A stretch of 64,000 bases of DNA from Sepiola atlantica (GCA_963556195.1 OY744529.1:56535580-56599579); one strand, 5' to 3'. Positions 12,001 to 24,621 are shown, numbered from the stretch's first letter. The notes: a model not told the origin generated them from the letters alone. A program made the numbers and translations.

Positions 12001-12540
12001 AAATTTCTTGGTAGATATGGGATGGTTTTGGTAGCCGCCTCCTCGTAAATTGTAAAGTTTTAAAAGAAACATTGGACCCACGTTACTCACTCTGTTGCAT
12101 ACAATGCACACTTCATAATTCATAATGATAAGTTCAAAAGATTAGGATTTTACTAAGCACATACATATTATTGACGCGCACACGTGCGTACCGATTCTTT
12201 TGAAATATATTACCTCATATAACTTAGACTTTTATGTAGAGCAATTCTGTACTATATTAATGTTTTTATATCTAATATATTTTAAAAGGGTCTGAGGCGG
12301 GTGCGAATTTGTGTGGGCACTCCCCCTGAATAGTAAAGTTTTCCCCAAGAAATGATGTGTCCATGTTAATCATCGGGTTGTCAGGGATGTGTATTCCAAA
12401 ATTCACAATGATAGGTTTATAAAATAGACTTTAAATGTTTTAATATATATAACACCCCTAACAAAATGTAAAATATGCCCACGTTACTGTGTCGCCGATA
12501 ATACATATTCAAAAATTCCTAATAATTCGTTCAATAGTTT
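12001..12540 (+). repeat. Three diverged copies of an unknown repeat
   Basis: A segment at about 12035-12165 shares, in order, the words gtaaagtttt, aagaaa, cca(c/t)gtta and cataatgataagttc with a segment at about 12330-12440. A shorter third copy lies at about 12478-12540, with cacgttact and attcctaataattcgttc. The copies are heavily diverged and lack open frames. They may be fragments of one interspersed repeat. Confidence 0.5.
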
Positions 12541-12555
12541 AGAAGATGATCATGT

Positions 12556-12556
<1 letters not shown>

Positions 12557-12632
<76 letters not shown>
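12557..12632. repeat. (TA)n microsatellite
   Basis: About 75 bp of uninterrupted TA. It is paired with a second tract at 12714, with an 80-bp unique segment between them. Confidence 0.95.
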
Positions 12633-12634
<2 letters not shown>

Positions 12635-12713
12635 AATACTATCCCACTCTTATTTTTGGATTTTCCTCAATAATCGAGCACTCTGCTTGGGTTCTCCCTC
12701 ACTGATCTTCAAT

Positions 12714-12714
12714 A

Positions 12715-12787
<73 letters not shown>
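12714..12787. repeat. (TA)n microsatellite
   Basis: About 74 bp of TA dinucleotide. The open frames on both strands here are only IYIYIY translations of the repeat. Confidence 0.95.
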
Positions 12788-12791
<4 letters not shown>

Positions 12792-13129
12792 AAGGAAGTA
12801 ATTGAAGAACTCAAGAATGACATGCACCCAACTCTCAACCCTATATACATATTTTATCTGATTCTCTAATTATCTATGAACATTACTTTAAGTGTTCCGT
12901 AAGCATTACATTTATAAATGAGTTTGTAGCGCCAGGTGGAGGTTCGTGGCCTCAGTGGGCGTACGGAACGATTAAAAGTCGAAGAATAATCTAAAGGACC
13001 GATGAAAGTCAATTCGACTCGAAATCACACAAAAAAGCTATTTATTTCTACCCTTACTGTAACGATAATTCTTGGTAGCAAAATAACAAAAAGAAAAAAA
13101 AAAAGAAAAAGACAGAAAATGGTACGCGT

Positions 13130-13510
13130 AATGATCGTAGCGAAACTAGGAATAATACATTTATAGTGTACAAAACAGATAAACGTAAATTCGAGCGAAA
13201 GGGGCCCACTTTGGGTCCGTCGGCGCTTCCTCACAAAATACAACGCTTCAATCATAAACGATTAATGTAATGTAAAGAAAGAAAATCATTCAATTGTAGG
13301 CCCAACACAGAAAAGTGTCCTGATCGATCCCGCCAGCGCTCGCTCACGGAGTAGAACGCTTCAGCCATATATAATATGCCTATCCCTTTTCTGAAAGTAA
13401 GTGGAAATGCCTGGGAGGAAATTCTCCCGTGAATATCTCATGTATTTCTAGTTACGAAACTAATGTAAAGAAAGAATTCATAGAATTGTAGGCCTTGCTA
13501 ATGAAAGCCT
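13130..13510. repeat. Partial tandem duplication of about 193 bp, possible LTR region
   Basis: The phrase tgtaaagaaag...attgtaggcc occurs at 13271 and at 13464. A second shared block (ggcgcttcctcac...aacgcttcaatcata against agcgctcgctcac...aacgcttcagccata) occurs at about 13220 and 13340. These look like two diverged repeat units. They lie just downstream, in the minus-strand sense, of the Gypsy pol region, so they may belong to its 3' end or LTR, but no partner copy was found upstream of pol. Confidence 0.4.
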
Positions 13511-13899
13511 ATTTTGTACATTAATAATAATCTACGTGCATTAGCCGATAACAAAATCTTCACAAGTTCTCTTCTCCAATAGTAAACTCTTCAACAGTTA
13601 GTGTTGTGAAATTGTAAATTTATCAAGTCAGTTACTAGTGTACTTTCACCGCTAGCTATACTTAAGGAGATACTTATATATGAATCTATTTCTACTTATG
13701 CTAATTATGCATATCAATTAGCCAATATCACCACATCTCTCTGAAACGTATAGGCTTTATGCCTCTAATGCATCTGGCACTTCTTTTAATGATCGTTTCA
13801 TTTTTTATATCAATTTTCTCTTCTATCTCCCCCTTATTTCTTTCTCTTGGAGATCTCAACCAATCTCATAGTAAACTGTAACCAGGGTCGTCGCCTTTC

Positions 13900-16150
13900 A
13901 TACTTTGGTCCAAATCTGACTGCTTACTCTAGCATTGTTTTATCTTCTGACGTTTTATTCTGTACAGATACCTAATAACTCAATAACGGAAACAGTCGTA
14001 TCGATTTGTTTATTTATCTGGGACTTTATTTGGTCTGCATGGGCGAACACACTGTTTCTGTTTTCTCTAATTATTATAGCTGTATTGTGGCCTTTTTCCA
14101 AGATACATTCTGTCCTTTCTGGATTTGATTATTTGTTCTTTTTGTAGTAGATTGTTTACACTTTTAGAATACAACATAGTTAACAGAGCTCTAATTTGTC
14201 TTCTCATTAAAGTTGATGGGCTTTCTAATCTTTCCGCGTGTGATATTTTTCCATAGCTTAAAAGAAACTTTGATAGAAAAACTTCTATTGTTTGTTTTTT
14301 GTTAAGAACATTCTTTCAGTCCCGTTTTTATGGTCTGCACCATTCTCCCCACCTACCCATTCGATTGAGAGTTATGTGGCTGTGTCTTATACGGTTTAAA
14401 TCCTATTTTTCCAATCATAAGTTAAGACCTTCATTACAAACTCTGAAGCATTGTCAGATATCAGGGTTTGGGGATACCCATTCTAGAGAATATGACCCTT
14501 ATAATCTGTTTTATGGTAGAACTTTTCTTGTCTGGCACACAAACTATTTTACGCCAGGCTGAAAAAGAGAAATGTACGCATGATCCATATGCAACGACTC
14601 CATGGCTCTCCTACTCTGGACCATGAATGTAAAGTATTCTGTGTAAAATTTCTTTGTTTTATATATTTTTCGATATATCGTGAATATTCCGGTGACCATG
14701 TTTCTAGTTTTATTATTTTTTGTGTGGCTGCTACTCCACAGTGTATGAATATAAAGTATTCTGTGTAAAATTTCTTAATTCTCTACATTTTTTGCATCTT
14801 TTTATATATTCTCCGATATCTCGTGAATATCCCGGGGATCATGCTTCTAGTTTTATTCTTTTTTGTGTAGTCGCTACTCCACAGTGTATATCATCATGTA
14901 CACTTTTTATCACCAAATTTATTTGTGTTTCTGGAGGAATTACCAGATCTATATTACAAATCACTCCATTTTCTATCGTTAATTTATGCCTTATTTCTTT
15001 GTAAGGTCTCTCTGACTTGGAACAATTTCCCCATATATTTTTTCTTATTCTCCATGTTATCCTACTTAGTACTGGATCATGTCTAGTTTCAATAGCCATT
15101 CTATCTAAAGATAAAACATCAGTCTCTACCCAATGTAAGAATGTATTTTCAAATTCTTCTTCTGTTTTATCTTTTGACTCCTTTTAAAATCGCAACCTTG
15201 ATAGTGTGGAATTGAATTTCTTTTGACATATTCTATATCAAAGTTAAATGCCATTAACTTTATTGCCCACCTTAATATTCTCGATGTCGTAACTTTGGGT
15301 AATTCTTTTCTTGGATTGAAGATAAATTCCAATAGTATATGATCACTTCCCAATAGTAGTGTTTCCAATTAGAAATTGTCTAGCCCTGGTGGTGCTCCAT
15401 ACAATAGCCAATGTTTCTTTCTCTATATATGAATAATTAAATTCAGTATTCGTTAGTCATCTTGATAAATACATTATCGGATGTCCTTTTTGTGATAATA
15501 TTCCAGATATCGAATGTTCACTTGCATCTGGGGTTAACATAATGCCCTTTTTGGGATTAACATTTTTACTACTATTTCTTTGTCATAACCCATTGCAATC
15601 TCTTAAAAGCTTCTTGTTTTTCTAACCAAAAAAATTCCACATTCTTTTCTCTTAAATGTGTAAACGGTTCAGTCAGGTCTGTATATTTTGGTAAATACCA
15701 TCTGTAGAAATTAACCAATCCCCAAAAGATTCAAGTTCTTTTTTGTTTGTAGGTATAGATATTTTTAATATTTTTCTATTAAAGCTTGATCTGGTCATAT
15801 ACCTTCTTTTGAAATGGAATACCCTAAAAATGATATATAACTACAATTGTTTACGCATTTTTTAAATTTATAGTAATTCCCGCATTTCTTAATTTGTTCA
15901 ACACGATGTCGGTTTTCTTTTTTAATTCAATTTCATTATTTGCTCCTATGCAAATATCGTCTTGATAACGAACCAGATTTTTATATCTTCTCCTAAAAGG
16001 TGTTCGATACCCTTTGGAAATATGGCGCTGGCTGTTTTTATTCCATATGACATTCTTTTACAGTTTAGCAACCCTATTAGCGTATTTATCATTGTTACGT
16101 TTTCACAAACCTATTTTCAGCTTCTGAAAGTCGGTGCTGTATAAATAAAG
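13900..16150 (-). pseudogene. pol: Ty3/Gypsy-type pol (RT, RNase H, integrase), broken
   Basis: Reading the minus strand from 16150 downward gives pol domains in standard Ty3/Gypsy order. The RT active site reads YQDDI at 15967-15953. The RNase H region includes LTPDASEHSISGILSQKGH near 15540-15480, then TEFNYSYIEKETLAIVW near 15450-15390, and RKELPKVTTSRILRWA near 15320-15270. The integrase HHCC finger shows HCGVATTQKRIKLEA ending near 14839 and RCKKCRELRN below it. The catalytic core has MDHAYI near 14580 (first D) and GIPK followed by a SDNASEF-like stretch near 14470 (second D). An HNSQSNGWVERMVQTIK-like stretch follows near 14350 (E), with a C-terminal region to about 13900. Several stops and frameshifts interrupt it, so it is not functional. 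No gag was found. A 120-bp duplication disturbs the integrase finger. Confidence 0.88.
14631..14889 (-). repeat. Tandem duplication inside the integrase zinc-finger region
   Basis: The segment at 14631-14746 recurs at 14753-14889. Both share aaagtattctgtgtaaaatt at one end and ctactccacagtgtat at the other, with about 20 extra bases in the second copy. The second copy keeps the C-x2-C coding stretch (RCKKC). The first copy has lost it. This is an internal duplication within the Gypsy relic. Confidence 0.85.
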
Positions 16151-18820
16151 TTGATTAAATGCACTCACCGTACCCCGAGTTACTTTTGTAACGAGATGTT
16201 ATGGTTCGGAAAACGTTAATATGAAATGTATAACAAGTACGAATAATGGAATCGATTGTTAATGAAAGATCAGTTCACTCTGCTAATTTACTAAATCCTT
16301 ATCCTGTCAATCTAGAAGATAAAAGAAAGTATAAACAATCGCTAATCAAAACGCCTGCAAAAAAAGTGTAGGTGAAAGGAAGGGTTCAGCATTTAGGTTG
16401 TAAATGTATAGTAGCCGGCAGACAATAGCAAGAGCGAAAGTATGTGAAATAATAACGGTGCGTCGAATTAATAGTATCCTATGAAGAAGACCTCCCGGTG
16501 TAAGTTAGCGCAAATGGTAGTAAATGTGAGAGTAGGATTTAAAATACCCCCAACTTCCTGTATAAATAACTATGTTAGGAAAGCTATCGAGCCGGGCAAA
16601 ATGTAAAAATGAAGCGAACGAATGCAACACATATTTTTCGAAAACACGCATTAGGAATTAGTTGAAATGCCTGCCGAGTAAGATTCACATATGAATGTTT
16701 TTATTAGGAACCTATACTAGTCAATAAAATGAAGCAAATAACATTAATTTATTATTAATACTTATATTTACCCGGCGTAGTCATGTTTACAATTTTTTAA
16801 ATAGTAATTTTAACAAGCTGTTTTAGATTTACCATGTTTTAGTTTTGATTTCAATATATCCGATTAATAGTAAACTGAAAAATAATTCAATGTGTATGTT
16901 TCAAACTTACGTCTATGCGAGAAACACACCCACACAAAACTTGTCTGATCATTTTATTAATACAGTGATGATATTCTTTCAAAAAGGGAGAAAAGATTAC
17001 AACAGAACCAACAACGACAACTACTATTACGACTGCTACTCATAACAACTACATTACTAATAATAGTTGTAGTTTTTATATAATGAAGAACAAACATAAG
17101 AACAAAAATGAAAATCAGAAAAGATGAAAAAAGAGAAGAAAAATGGTGACATATTTTTATGCTCATTTTACCCCAACTATTATTCAATGTGAAGTGAGCA
17201 GACTATTGTGTCTTGGGTGAGCTGGGGTGGAATAGAGTAGAAAATGCCATGACAATCTTAAGTTACACGAAAATCTCAAATTTCCAGTTAGGGTAGGACA
17301 ATTCTTTAAAGACAGAAATTATGAGAAAAAAAACAAACAAAACGAAAAGGGAGAGAAAGCAAAAAGGGAAAATGGGAAATAAATAATAAGCGAAAGTCAC
17401 GTAAAGAAGAAGAGACGCTGATAGAGAAATGAGAAGAGCGATATAAATAATACCAATCTGGATTAAGAAGAAAATGCCGATGAAAACATCTGTGATAAAT
17501 TATCTGAAGAAAAAGAAGAAAAAGCCAAAAGAAAGGAATATTCTTCGAAAACAAGGCAAACTATAAAAAGGGGACTGAGAAACAGAAAGTAAGACAATAA
17601 GAAAAGAGTGTGACACAAGGCCATGCAATGGAAAATCTCATTTATAAATAAATATTAAACATTAAACTGAGCATTAAACTGATGAATAATAGTATTTATC
17701 TTCATTGACAACATTTGTGCTATACATTAAAGCGACGAAGCGAATAGTTAGAGTATTTCTGCCCTCATTATTTACAGAAACGTTATCTGAATGTAATTAA
17801 AGTCTTCAAGATAAATTTAAAAAATTTTAAAATATTTTTATAATATAGTGAAAGAGGTTTATTTTTTTATGATTATTTATAAATATAAGATTGATTATAA
17901 ACCATGTTTTTCTAAGAATTAAAATACAAAAAATAACAAAACCGTTTATATATTTAGTCATACTTGTTCGTAACGCAAGAAAACTAAAGCTAACAGTAGT
18001 AGCTTAGAATATTTCCTCGGTGTTAAAGGTCAATATTAATTAAGGTTAAGTAGAAATGACCAATCGACTGACCGACGAACATAGCCACTTAAAGTGATGT
18101 GATATCTGTATCTAAAAAGGATAAAAAGTTATAGTTTTGCATATCAGAACAATAAAAATGGATGTAGAGGAAAATATATAACTAAGTATAAATGAAAGGA
18201 AACGAAATTATAACCAATAAATATTGCCAGAAGAGAGAGATGGGTAGAGGGGGACACATGGTTCTTTCAGTCATAGATATTATAGTCTAGAATGCGATCC
18301 ATGATATTGAGGCAGACTGAGACCTTAAATAAGTGCAAGGAGGTCAGTACTAAATTATTTCAACACAATCAAAAGCATAAGCTTATAGTGAAAACTGTGT
18401 GGAAATAAAGCCCAGTTATAAGTGTCGAAAATGTATAATTTGTGCAAAGGGTTTTAAAAGGATTAGCATTCGGGGGTCGTTTGTGCAATTTATGCAATCT
18501 CTCTGTCGTTTGAATTTTATGAGAATTAAAAGTCCACACATTGCACTTGGGAGTTGAGTAAACAATAAAATATATATATAGTCTATGTCCCTGGTTGTTT
18601 TGATAATATCATGTTACATATCTAGTAAGAATAGGTGTAATAGTTTTAGAGTGTTCTTCAAATATTTATCTCTTAATGGGCAGACGCAGCCTTTGTTGTC
18701 TGACCTCTCAGTCACTATATGCAGAGTATCTGAACCCTACCGTTTTCATAGCCTAAAAGCAGTTAGTAAAACCAGAAAAAATATAGACAAAAATTTCTTC
18801 TTTCTTAACAGTAACTGGAA
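16151..18820. other. AT-rich noncoding stretch with purine-rich segment
   Basis: No gene is recognised. The plus strand is purine-rich from about 17080 to 17620, which opens Ser/Phe/Leu-rich minus-strand frames without domains. A 95-codon frame at 18585-18872 (+) overlaps the end of the BEL/Pao LTR and has no known similarity. Confidence 0.5.
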
Positions 18821-19432
18821 TGTACCTTATGCTGTTATAGGGCTACGTGTCACCGTCGAACAGCTAGCCTAAACCCTTATCGACAAACAAGAGGCTAAGC
18901 CATAGTGTAGTTTAAATCCAGGTCTTATTCGTCAAAAAAGGTGAAAAAACTGAAAAGAAAGAAACGAAAACATTGTCTCAGAATAATGCGAAACAAAAAT
19001 GACGACGAGGCAAGAAACGAAAAGTTTACTAAATGTAAAGAATCGCCGAATTGCAGAATAGAAAATATTAAGAGCATAAAGATAATACTAGACAGGAGAT
19101 ATACATAGATCACGGGCGGTTAAAATAGAGATTCACACGTGGTGAAAAAGAGTGAATACAGTTTACTTAGATAAAAGAAAATAATACTCATGCTATTTAA
19201 TTCTATTTTGAAGAAGAAGAAGAGTAGCTTTTCTTACCGGAGATGCCTAAAATATCGGCGTATTTAAGTGGATGGAAATTTCTCTATGTAGTCCGAAACT
19301 AAGCAGCTTTGAGATCGGGTACAGAACACCAGCAGCCGCTCGCACAGTGTCAGGGTAAAAAAATCCTTTAGAAAAAGGAGGGCCGACAAAGGGAGATAAA
19401 TCTAAGAGACTTATTGTACGCTAGACAGAACA
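18821..19432 (-). repeat. BEL/Pao 3' LTR (long form)
   Basis: It aligns with the copy at 22207-22532 at both ends. The outer part (18821-18940) shares catagtgtagtttaaa. The inner part (19240-19432) shares gccgctc, gtgtcagggt and tacgctagac. About 290 bp at 18941-19235 has no counterpart in the other LTR, so it is either an insertion here or a deletion there. Confidence 0.75.
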
Positions 19433-20305
19433 CTTCTCGCCTGGCGTCTTCGACGTCATGAAATTGCACTAGTCCTTGAAACAAAGAACGAAAGTTGAAA
19501 GCCGTTGGAAGAAACATGAGCACCTGAAAAGTGCAGGGACGGGACCCGCTGGAAGGATTAAAGGACACGAGTCGCCGGAAGGATGCAAGAGCATGAGATG
19601 CTGAAGCGAGCAGGAGAGGCAGGATGGAACAGGAGTCACTGGAAGGAATAAGAACAGGAGCTCTTGGTACGAGCGGGAGAGGCAGGCTTGAGCAGCTGCT
19701 GTGTGATGTGAGCTGGGAAGGCAGGCTTGACCAAGGGTTGTGGTGCCGTCCTTTCGCTTTGGCGTTGTTCAAGATACAATGTGACTGCTGACGGTATTAT
19801 GTATTTTAGTGAATTTGGAGGCGAATAGTTTCTTGACAGCTATAGCTGTGATGGCTGGAGATGCATTCCTTCTAAGGAGTGATTGTCTTTGTTCTCGTTT
19901 ATCTTGATGGTTATTGGCAGGATTAACTTCAAGTTTTGGTGGTGGTTCAGGCGGTGGCCTGTCTACACCAGCGAATTTACAATACTGTTCAGTCCTCTCA
20001 GGAATACTCTGGGTCCTGTCGTCTTTAGCTGTGCTCGTAGTTGTGGTCGTTCCTGATAAGGCTAACCTGGCTGGTAGGTCGTTTTTTAAAGTGGCGTTTT
20101 TTTTACCGAACAAAACATGTTGCCTGAGGTAGAGCTGTATAAGATGTAATCTTAGAGACGCTTGATTTAGCAGGTGAGGCGGAAGATGATAATAAGTCTT
20201 CATCCACAATGTTTGACTTAGTAGATACCATTGATGAGGGTTGAGTTTTTGTTGCGCCACAATATTTTTGGGTGTAGGAGTAATAACAGATTTTGCTCTT
20301 GCCAT
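19433..20305 (-). pseudogene. Unassigned coding remnant in BEL/Pao interior
   Basis: Minus-strand open frames of 178 codons (20305-19769) and 134 codons (19772-19368) lie between the RT fragment and the 3' LTR. The first contains a proline-rich stretch (RPPPEPPPKLE) and no domain I can name. The second is rich in Ser and Leu because the plus strand at 19500-19740 contains degenerate purine-rich repeats with the words 'ggaagga' and 'gagaggcagg'. Position suggests these derive from the retroelement interior. Function unknown. Confidence 0.4.
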
Positions 20306-21149
20306 ACATTTTAAAATCTTATTTTAAAACTATTGCTCAAGTTTTGCGTGCATAGATTTGGTTTGCAGTGGTGTACTTGTAAAGATGGGGTGAATGACTG
20401 CTGAGGCGGGAGAATTTAAAGATTGGTTGAATAGACAACTATTTGTAGCAGGTGATGCAGATGATTTAGAAAAAATAAGTAAATCCGTAGGGAGATTCGA
20501 GTAGAGGAGCTGCTTCGGTTGCTGGAACATATGGAAAAGTGTCGGCAATATGTATGAAGTTGGGTAGGGCCCTGGTTATTGACGACCAAGTGAAGAGCTT
20601 CTCAAAATGTAGGGATCCGAGCGGCATGTTCGAAAAAGATATGGTTAATGTAGACACTTGCAGACAAACCTTCGTGTCTGTGCTGAGGTTGATCAAGTCG
20701 TATCTGACTGTCTCTGGGTGGCCCTCGAATCCCGGTAAGGGAAATAGAGGACCGTTAGGCCAAGTGGTTCTCTAGAGATGAGATGCAGGTACAGAGCGGG
20801 TGCCAAGATGAGCATGGTTCTGATCGGTGTGTACATATTTTAACTGTTTAGGATGAGGTCTAAGTATACGCAACACAAGATTGCTGAAGTACATTAGAAA
20901 CGTATGGTTCCGATTTGGATGTACCCTAAGACTACCGTACTGTCCGTGTACAAGGTAGTGGACTTGACCTGCAAGTCCATCTCAGAAGAGATTGGTTCGC
21001 TTGCCAGAAGGGCACCACAAATATCCTGTCTGGGGACGGAATTTTCGGATCATGGGGTAAGTTTTGCTTGTCCCGTGATGAAGCTGATTTGACAATTTGC
21101 TTCATTGTCGCTGACTTTGAGGTGGGGTCATTCTCGGGTACCAAATGAA

Positions 21150-21310
21150 TATTAGAAGGTTCCTGTGTTCGTCTTTCGCGGGGAAACGGTATAAAGTCCG
21201 TTCGGTGTTCGCGGTAACGCTGACGACTTCTTTGAGGAATCGGGTGATAACTTCGACAAGAGTGTTGTTTAGATCGGGTCCACTTATTATTCGTCGTGCT
21301 TGGCACTGGA
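21150..21310 (-). pseudogene. pol: Pao-type reverse transcriptase fragment
   Basis: One minus-strand frame near 21300-21180 reads SGPDLNNTLVEVITRFLKE followed by VTANTERTLYRFPAKDE. This matches the pattern GPDLxNxLxxVLxRFRxE...DIExMFxQ that characterises the RT of BEL/Pao elements. The first catalytic acidic residue region reads ANTE where DIE is usual, so the site is damaged. Flanking sequence is frame-broken. The identification rests on recalled family features but is specific, because this spacing is unusual outside Pao RTs. Confidence 0.7.
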
Positions 21311-21672
21311 ATCAAAGACCACCCGGTATTTTCCTGTTTGTAGGAGGTGACATGGGGTAGATCTGGAAGGTAGTGAATAAATCCAACTATTGTCTATGTC
21401 CTTCTCAGCTCCCAGTTCCATGGATCTCGGAAAAGCGATATCTTCGATGAGAGGCGCTCATTTGTCGTCGATCTCCTCGGTGTGTTGGAGCACGTTTTTG
21501 CGGGGTTGCCGTCACAGACCAGTGAATGCTGTGAAACCACTTAAGTTTTGTTTAGGGTGTCACCGTCACCACCGTGCTTGGGGGAAGCTCTCCCGTTTAC
21601 AGTTCGAGCTGCTGGTTGTCCAGTCGTCTCTCGTTTGGGTTGACTTGCCAGTTCAGCTGGTATATAGCCGAG

Positions 21673-21948
21673 TTATTTTGAGTTGCTATGACTGGACTGT
21701 TTGTTGTACTTGTTGGCGGCTTCCCTCAAAACCTTTGCTTCGGTCACGGCAGCGGCCGCCTCCCTTTCGAGCTGTAATCTCTCCAGCTTCACTTTTATTT
21801 CCAGTTCCCCGTCAACAAACGCTAAACGTGTCTTGGCCGCATCAGCCCTTGCTCGGGCGATAGCAGCAGAACTCGTAGACGTCCTCCTCGAGGAGCGAGA
21901 GTTGCGTGAGGCATAAGGCCTTGGCCGGTTAGACATGTTGTGAATCAT
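21673..21948 (-). pseudogene. gag: Gag-like coiled-coil fragment of BEL/Pao element
   Basis: This 91-codon minus-strand frame begins 260 bp inside the 5' LTR. It contains ARARADAAKTRLAF followed by a charged helix (ELEIKVKLERLQLEREAAAA). Such Ala/Arg/Glu-rich coiled coils are typical of the start of Gag in Pao-like elements. Its N-terminal part is Ser/Arg-rich. The frame ends at 21673 without a capsid or zinc knuckle, so the gene is truncated by a stop. Confidence 0.6.
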
Positions 21949-22206
21949 CGTCGAAAGGATAAAAAATAGGGGTGATCGGTTGTGAGACCGAAGTTGAAAA
22001 AATAGGTGGAAAAGGACGAACTGTATGGACGCTACTGTTGTTGAAGTAACGTCCGAAGTTCAGATGGATTCTTTTATTTTTGCTTGTCTTCATGAAATGA
22101 CCGTACGTCTGCAATTCTGACGGTTGGTGTAGAACGTGTATTCCGTTCATTAGGAGTCTCTCCGTTTCTATTATGCTGAGTTCGACCATTGCGAAACATC
22201 TCCGTT

Positions 22207-22532
22207 TGTACTATGCTGTACTAGGACTGCGTGTAAGCGTCGGACACCTAGCCTAAACTGTTATTGACAAATAAGACTCTGAGGCATAGTGTAGTTTAAA
22301 CCCAGGTTTTAGTATTCGTCGAAAAAATATAAACGGAGGTGCCAAAAATATCGGGATAGTTTAGTGGATAGAAATTCCTCCATTTATATCCGAGACTAAA
22401 CAGCTAGGAGATAAGGGACGGGACAGCGGAAGCCGCTCATACGGTGTCAGGGTTAAAAAAAAGTCCCTTACAAAACGGAAGGCTGACAAAAGAAGGGAAA
22501 TCTATGGGACTGATTCTACGCTAGACAAATCA
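22207..22532 (-). repeat. BEL/Pao 5' LTR (short form)
   Basis: This 326-bp LTR pairs with 18821-19432. On the minus strand it starts TGATTTGTCTAGCG, against TGTTCTGTCTAGCG in the other copy. It lacks the 290-bp internal segment of the 3' LTR. A primer binding site next to it is not obvious. Confidence 0.75.
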
Positions 22533-24621
22533 TACCTATTCCATAAACAAATGACCGCAATAATAAATATTACATCTTTCAAATCTATTAAGCATTGAAA
22601 ATATAAGTTTCCAAATTTTTATATGGTAAGAAAACATTTATTTTCATTCAAACATCGGTTTCTTCACGTATATTTTACAATGTAGTTCATTTCTGGGTGT
22701 GATTGAAGATAAAATCAATTTCCTTGTACAGCGATCGAACTCACAGCGTTCAGATTATAAACGCTTGTCTTTAATACACCCGTTTCGTCTATGCGTCTCT
22801 TCTCTGCACGTCTCTTTCTATTTGTTATCTGTTACATCACGTGCCGTAGTGATCGGACACGCGGAAATACATCGTTATTAATTGAAACTAGTAATGAAAC
22901 AGCAAAAGGACAATTGACAAAAAATTGTGAAATATAATTATTTTCAAATAAGTAAAACAAAAAAAACGGACACAGAACGATAAAATATGATACTGAAGAA
23001 AATACTAGATATGAAAATCGTACTAAATAATCATAAAATGAGAAAATATAACAAAACTATAACTAGATTATCGTAAATGTATGTAAATATTAAAGAAGAT
23101 CACAGTGAAAACAAAAACATAAGTCAGTCGTGAGACTGCATAGCTACAACTAACAACATGAGGATGGGCCAAATTCTTATATGGACCTTACTTTTCCATA
23201 TTGTATGAATTATTCTGAAAGTTATTCAATGGGAACGTTGATAACTCAAAAACTATTTATCTGATTAGGCTGAATATATACATGGTGGTTACGTTTATCA
23301 AAGAGCATTAGATCTATATATCAAATTTGGAAAAATCAGAAGTTGAAACTCCGTCAAAATTCTGACCATGACCGAATTTTCAAGGGCGAGATTAAGAGCA
23401 TATAGGATGCTAGGCTTCATTGACTACAATATGGGCCAAGTAGCGAGTGTCAATGATAAACAGAACCAATGTTATCGCAAAAGGTGTGACCGGCACTTTG
23501 ACCTTCAATCTAGATATCCCAAATTAAATCAGTTCTAAATTAAACCATGACTGATATTTAAACCAAGTTTGGTCAAGCGGTGTGGACGCTAGGCTGTACA
23601 AACACAAACATATTGAGAAATTCGACCGAAAACATAACCTACTTGAATTCATTGAGGAAAGAGAGTGAATTAATATGATGTAAAATAGGGACGTGAAGAT
23701 ATTCAGAATGTCTCTCATCAATGCCAAGTGGTAACGCTGGACATGACGGGAGGAAGATGTGTACACGACTGGAAAGAAGGCATTCCAATATGTGAAATCA
23801 CGACGAAATAAAATAGACGGAAACAGATCATGTCTATGGTCTGATTTTGTCTATTTGAAGCAAGAAAATAGAAAGAGAAGAAGAAACGGTATACATATAG
23901 TAAAGAGCGGAAGAAGAAAAAGAAGAAGTAAAAGAAGAATCGGGGGAAGAAATATCTAAAACGAAAACGAAGAATCCAGATGAGAAAGAGAAAGACAGGC
24001 AAGCACGAAATACGATTAAACAAAAGGAAAGCAAATAGAGAAAACAAAGAAAACAGGGAAACACAAAATAAATATACAAATAAAAAAGATTGCGAAACTA
24101 TTTCAGAATAAAAAGAATATTTAAAAAATAAAACCTAAGAAAAGCGAAGAACAACTTATAAAGATCTAATGAAAAAATGGGTGACGTAAAGAATAAAAAC
24201 AACAGCAACAACAACTGCTACTACTCTTATAGATTACACATTTTGGGGGGATGAAGAAATTTATAGAGTTCTATATTAAACTTTCCCACGGGTATGCAAT
24301 GTAGTTTTGTATTTTTAGTGCTTATTGTGCTTATTTTTTGTTGTTCTTCTTTCTTTCTTTTGTTGTAGGAAAGCTAAAAAGATGACGCAATAAATTTGTT
24401 TTGTTGTAAGCCACCGAGAAGGGCAAAAGAGAAAAAAGAAAAGTGAACAATTTCAAGCAATTCGTAAAGAGAACAAAACCGAAATTTTATAGGAGTTTAA
24501 GCATACTCATGTTTGAGTGCTCTGTGAAAAGTGGCGGTTGGGTGTGCCGACGTAGGTGTAGTACTTGTTTATCTTGATGAAAATGTATATAAGCTTATAC
24601 GAAAGGAAATCGCTATACATA
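22533..24621. other. Noncoding stretch with purine-rich block
   Basis: No gene is recognised. The plus strand at about 23855-24150 is strongly purine-rich (GAAGAAA-type), producing minus-strand Phe/Leu/Ser-rich frames without meaning. Confidence 0.5.

Larger units (their letters stand above)
18821..22532 (-). mobile_element. Degenerate BEL/Pao LTR retrotransposon
   Basis: Two related direct repeats bound this 3.7-kb region. Each starts TGTAC on the plus strand and ends ..CTAGAC[A/G]A(A/C)(T)CA, that is TG...CA as expected of LTRs. The element reads on the minus strand, with 22207-22532 as the 5' LTR and 18821-19432 as the 3' LTR. The interior (2.8 kb) holds a gag-like coiled coil and a Pao-type RT fragment but no legible integrase or complete protease, so much is deleted. 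The LTRs are about three-quarters identical by eye, so the insertion is old. No target duplication is evident (left flank ends ctggaa, right flank starts tacct). Confidence 0.72.

Noticed and set aside
12650..12869. Open frames of IYIYIY on both strands
   Set aside because: They are translations of the (TA)n microsatellite.
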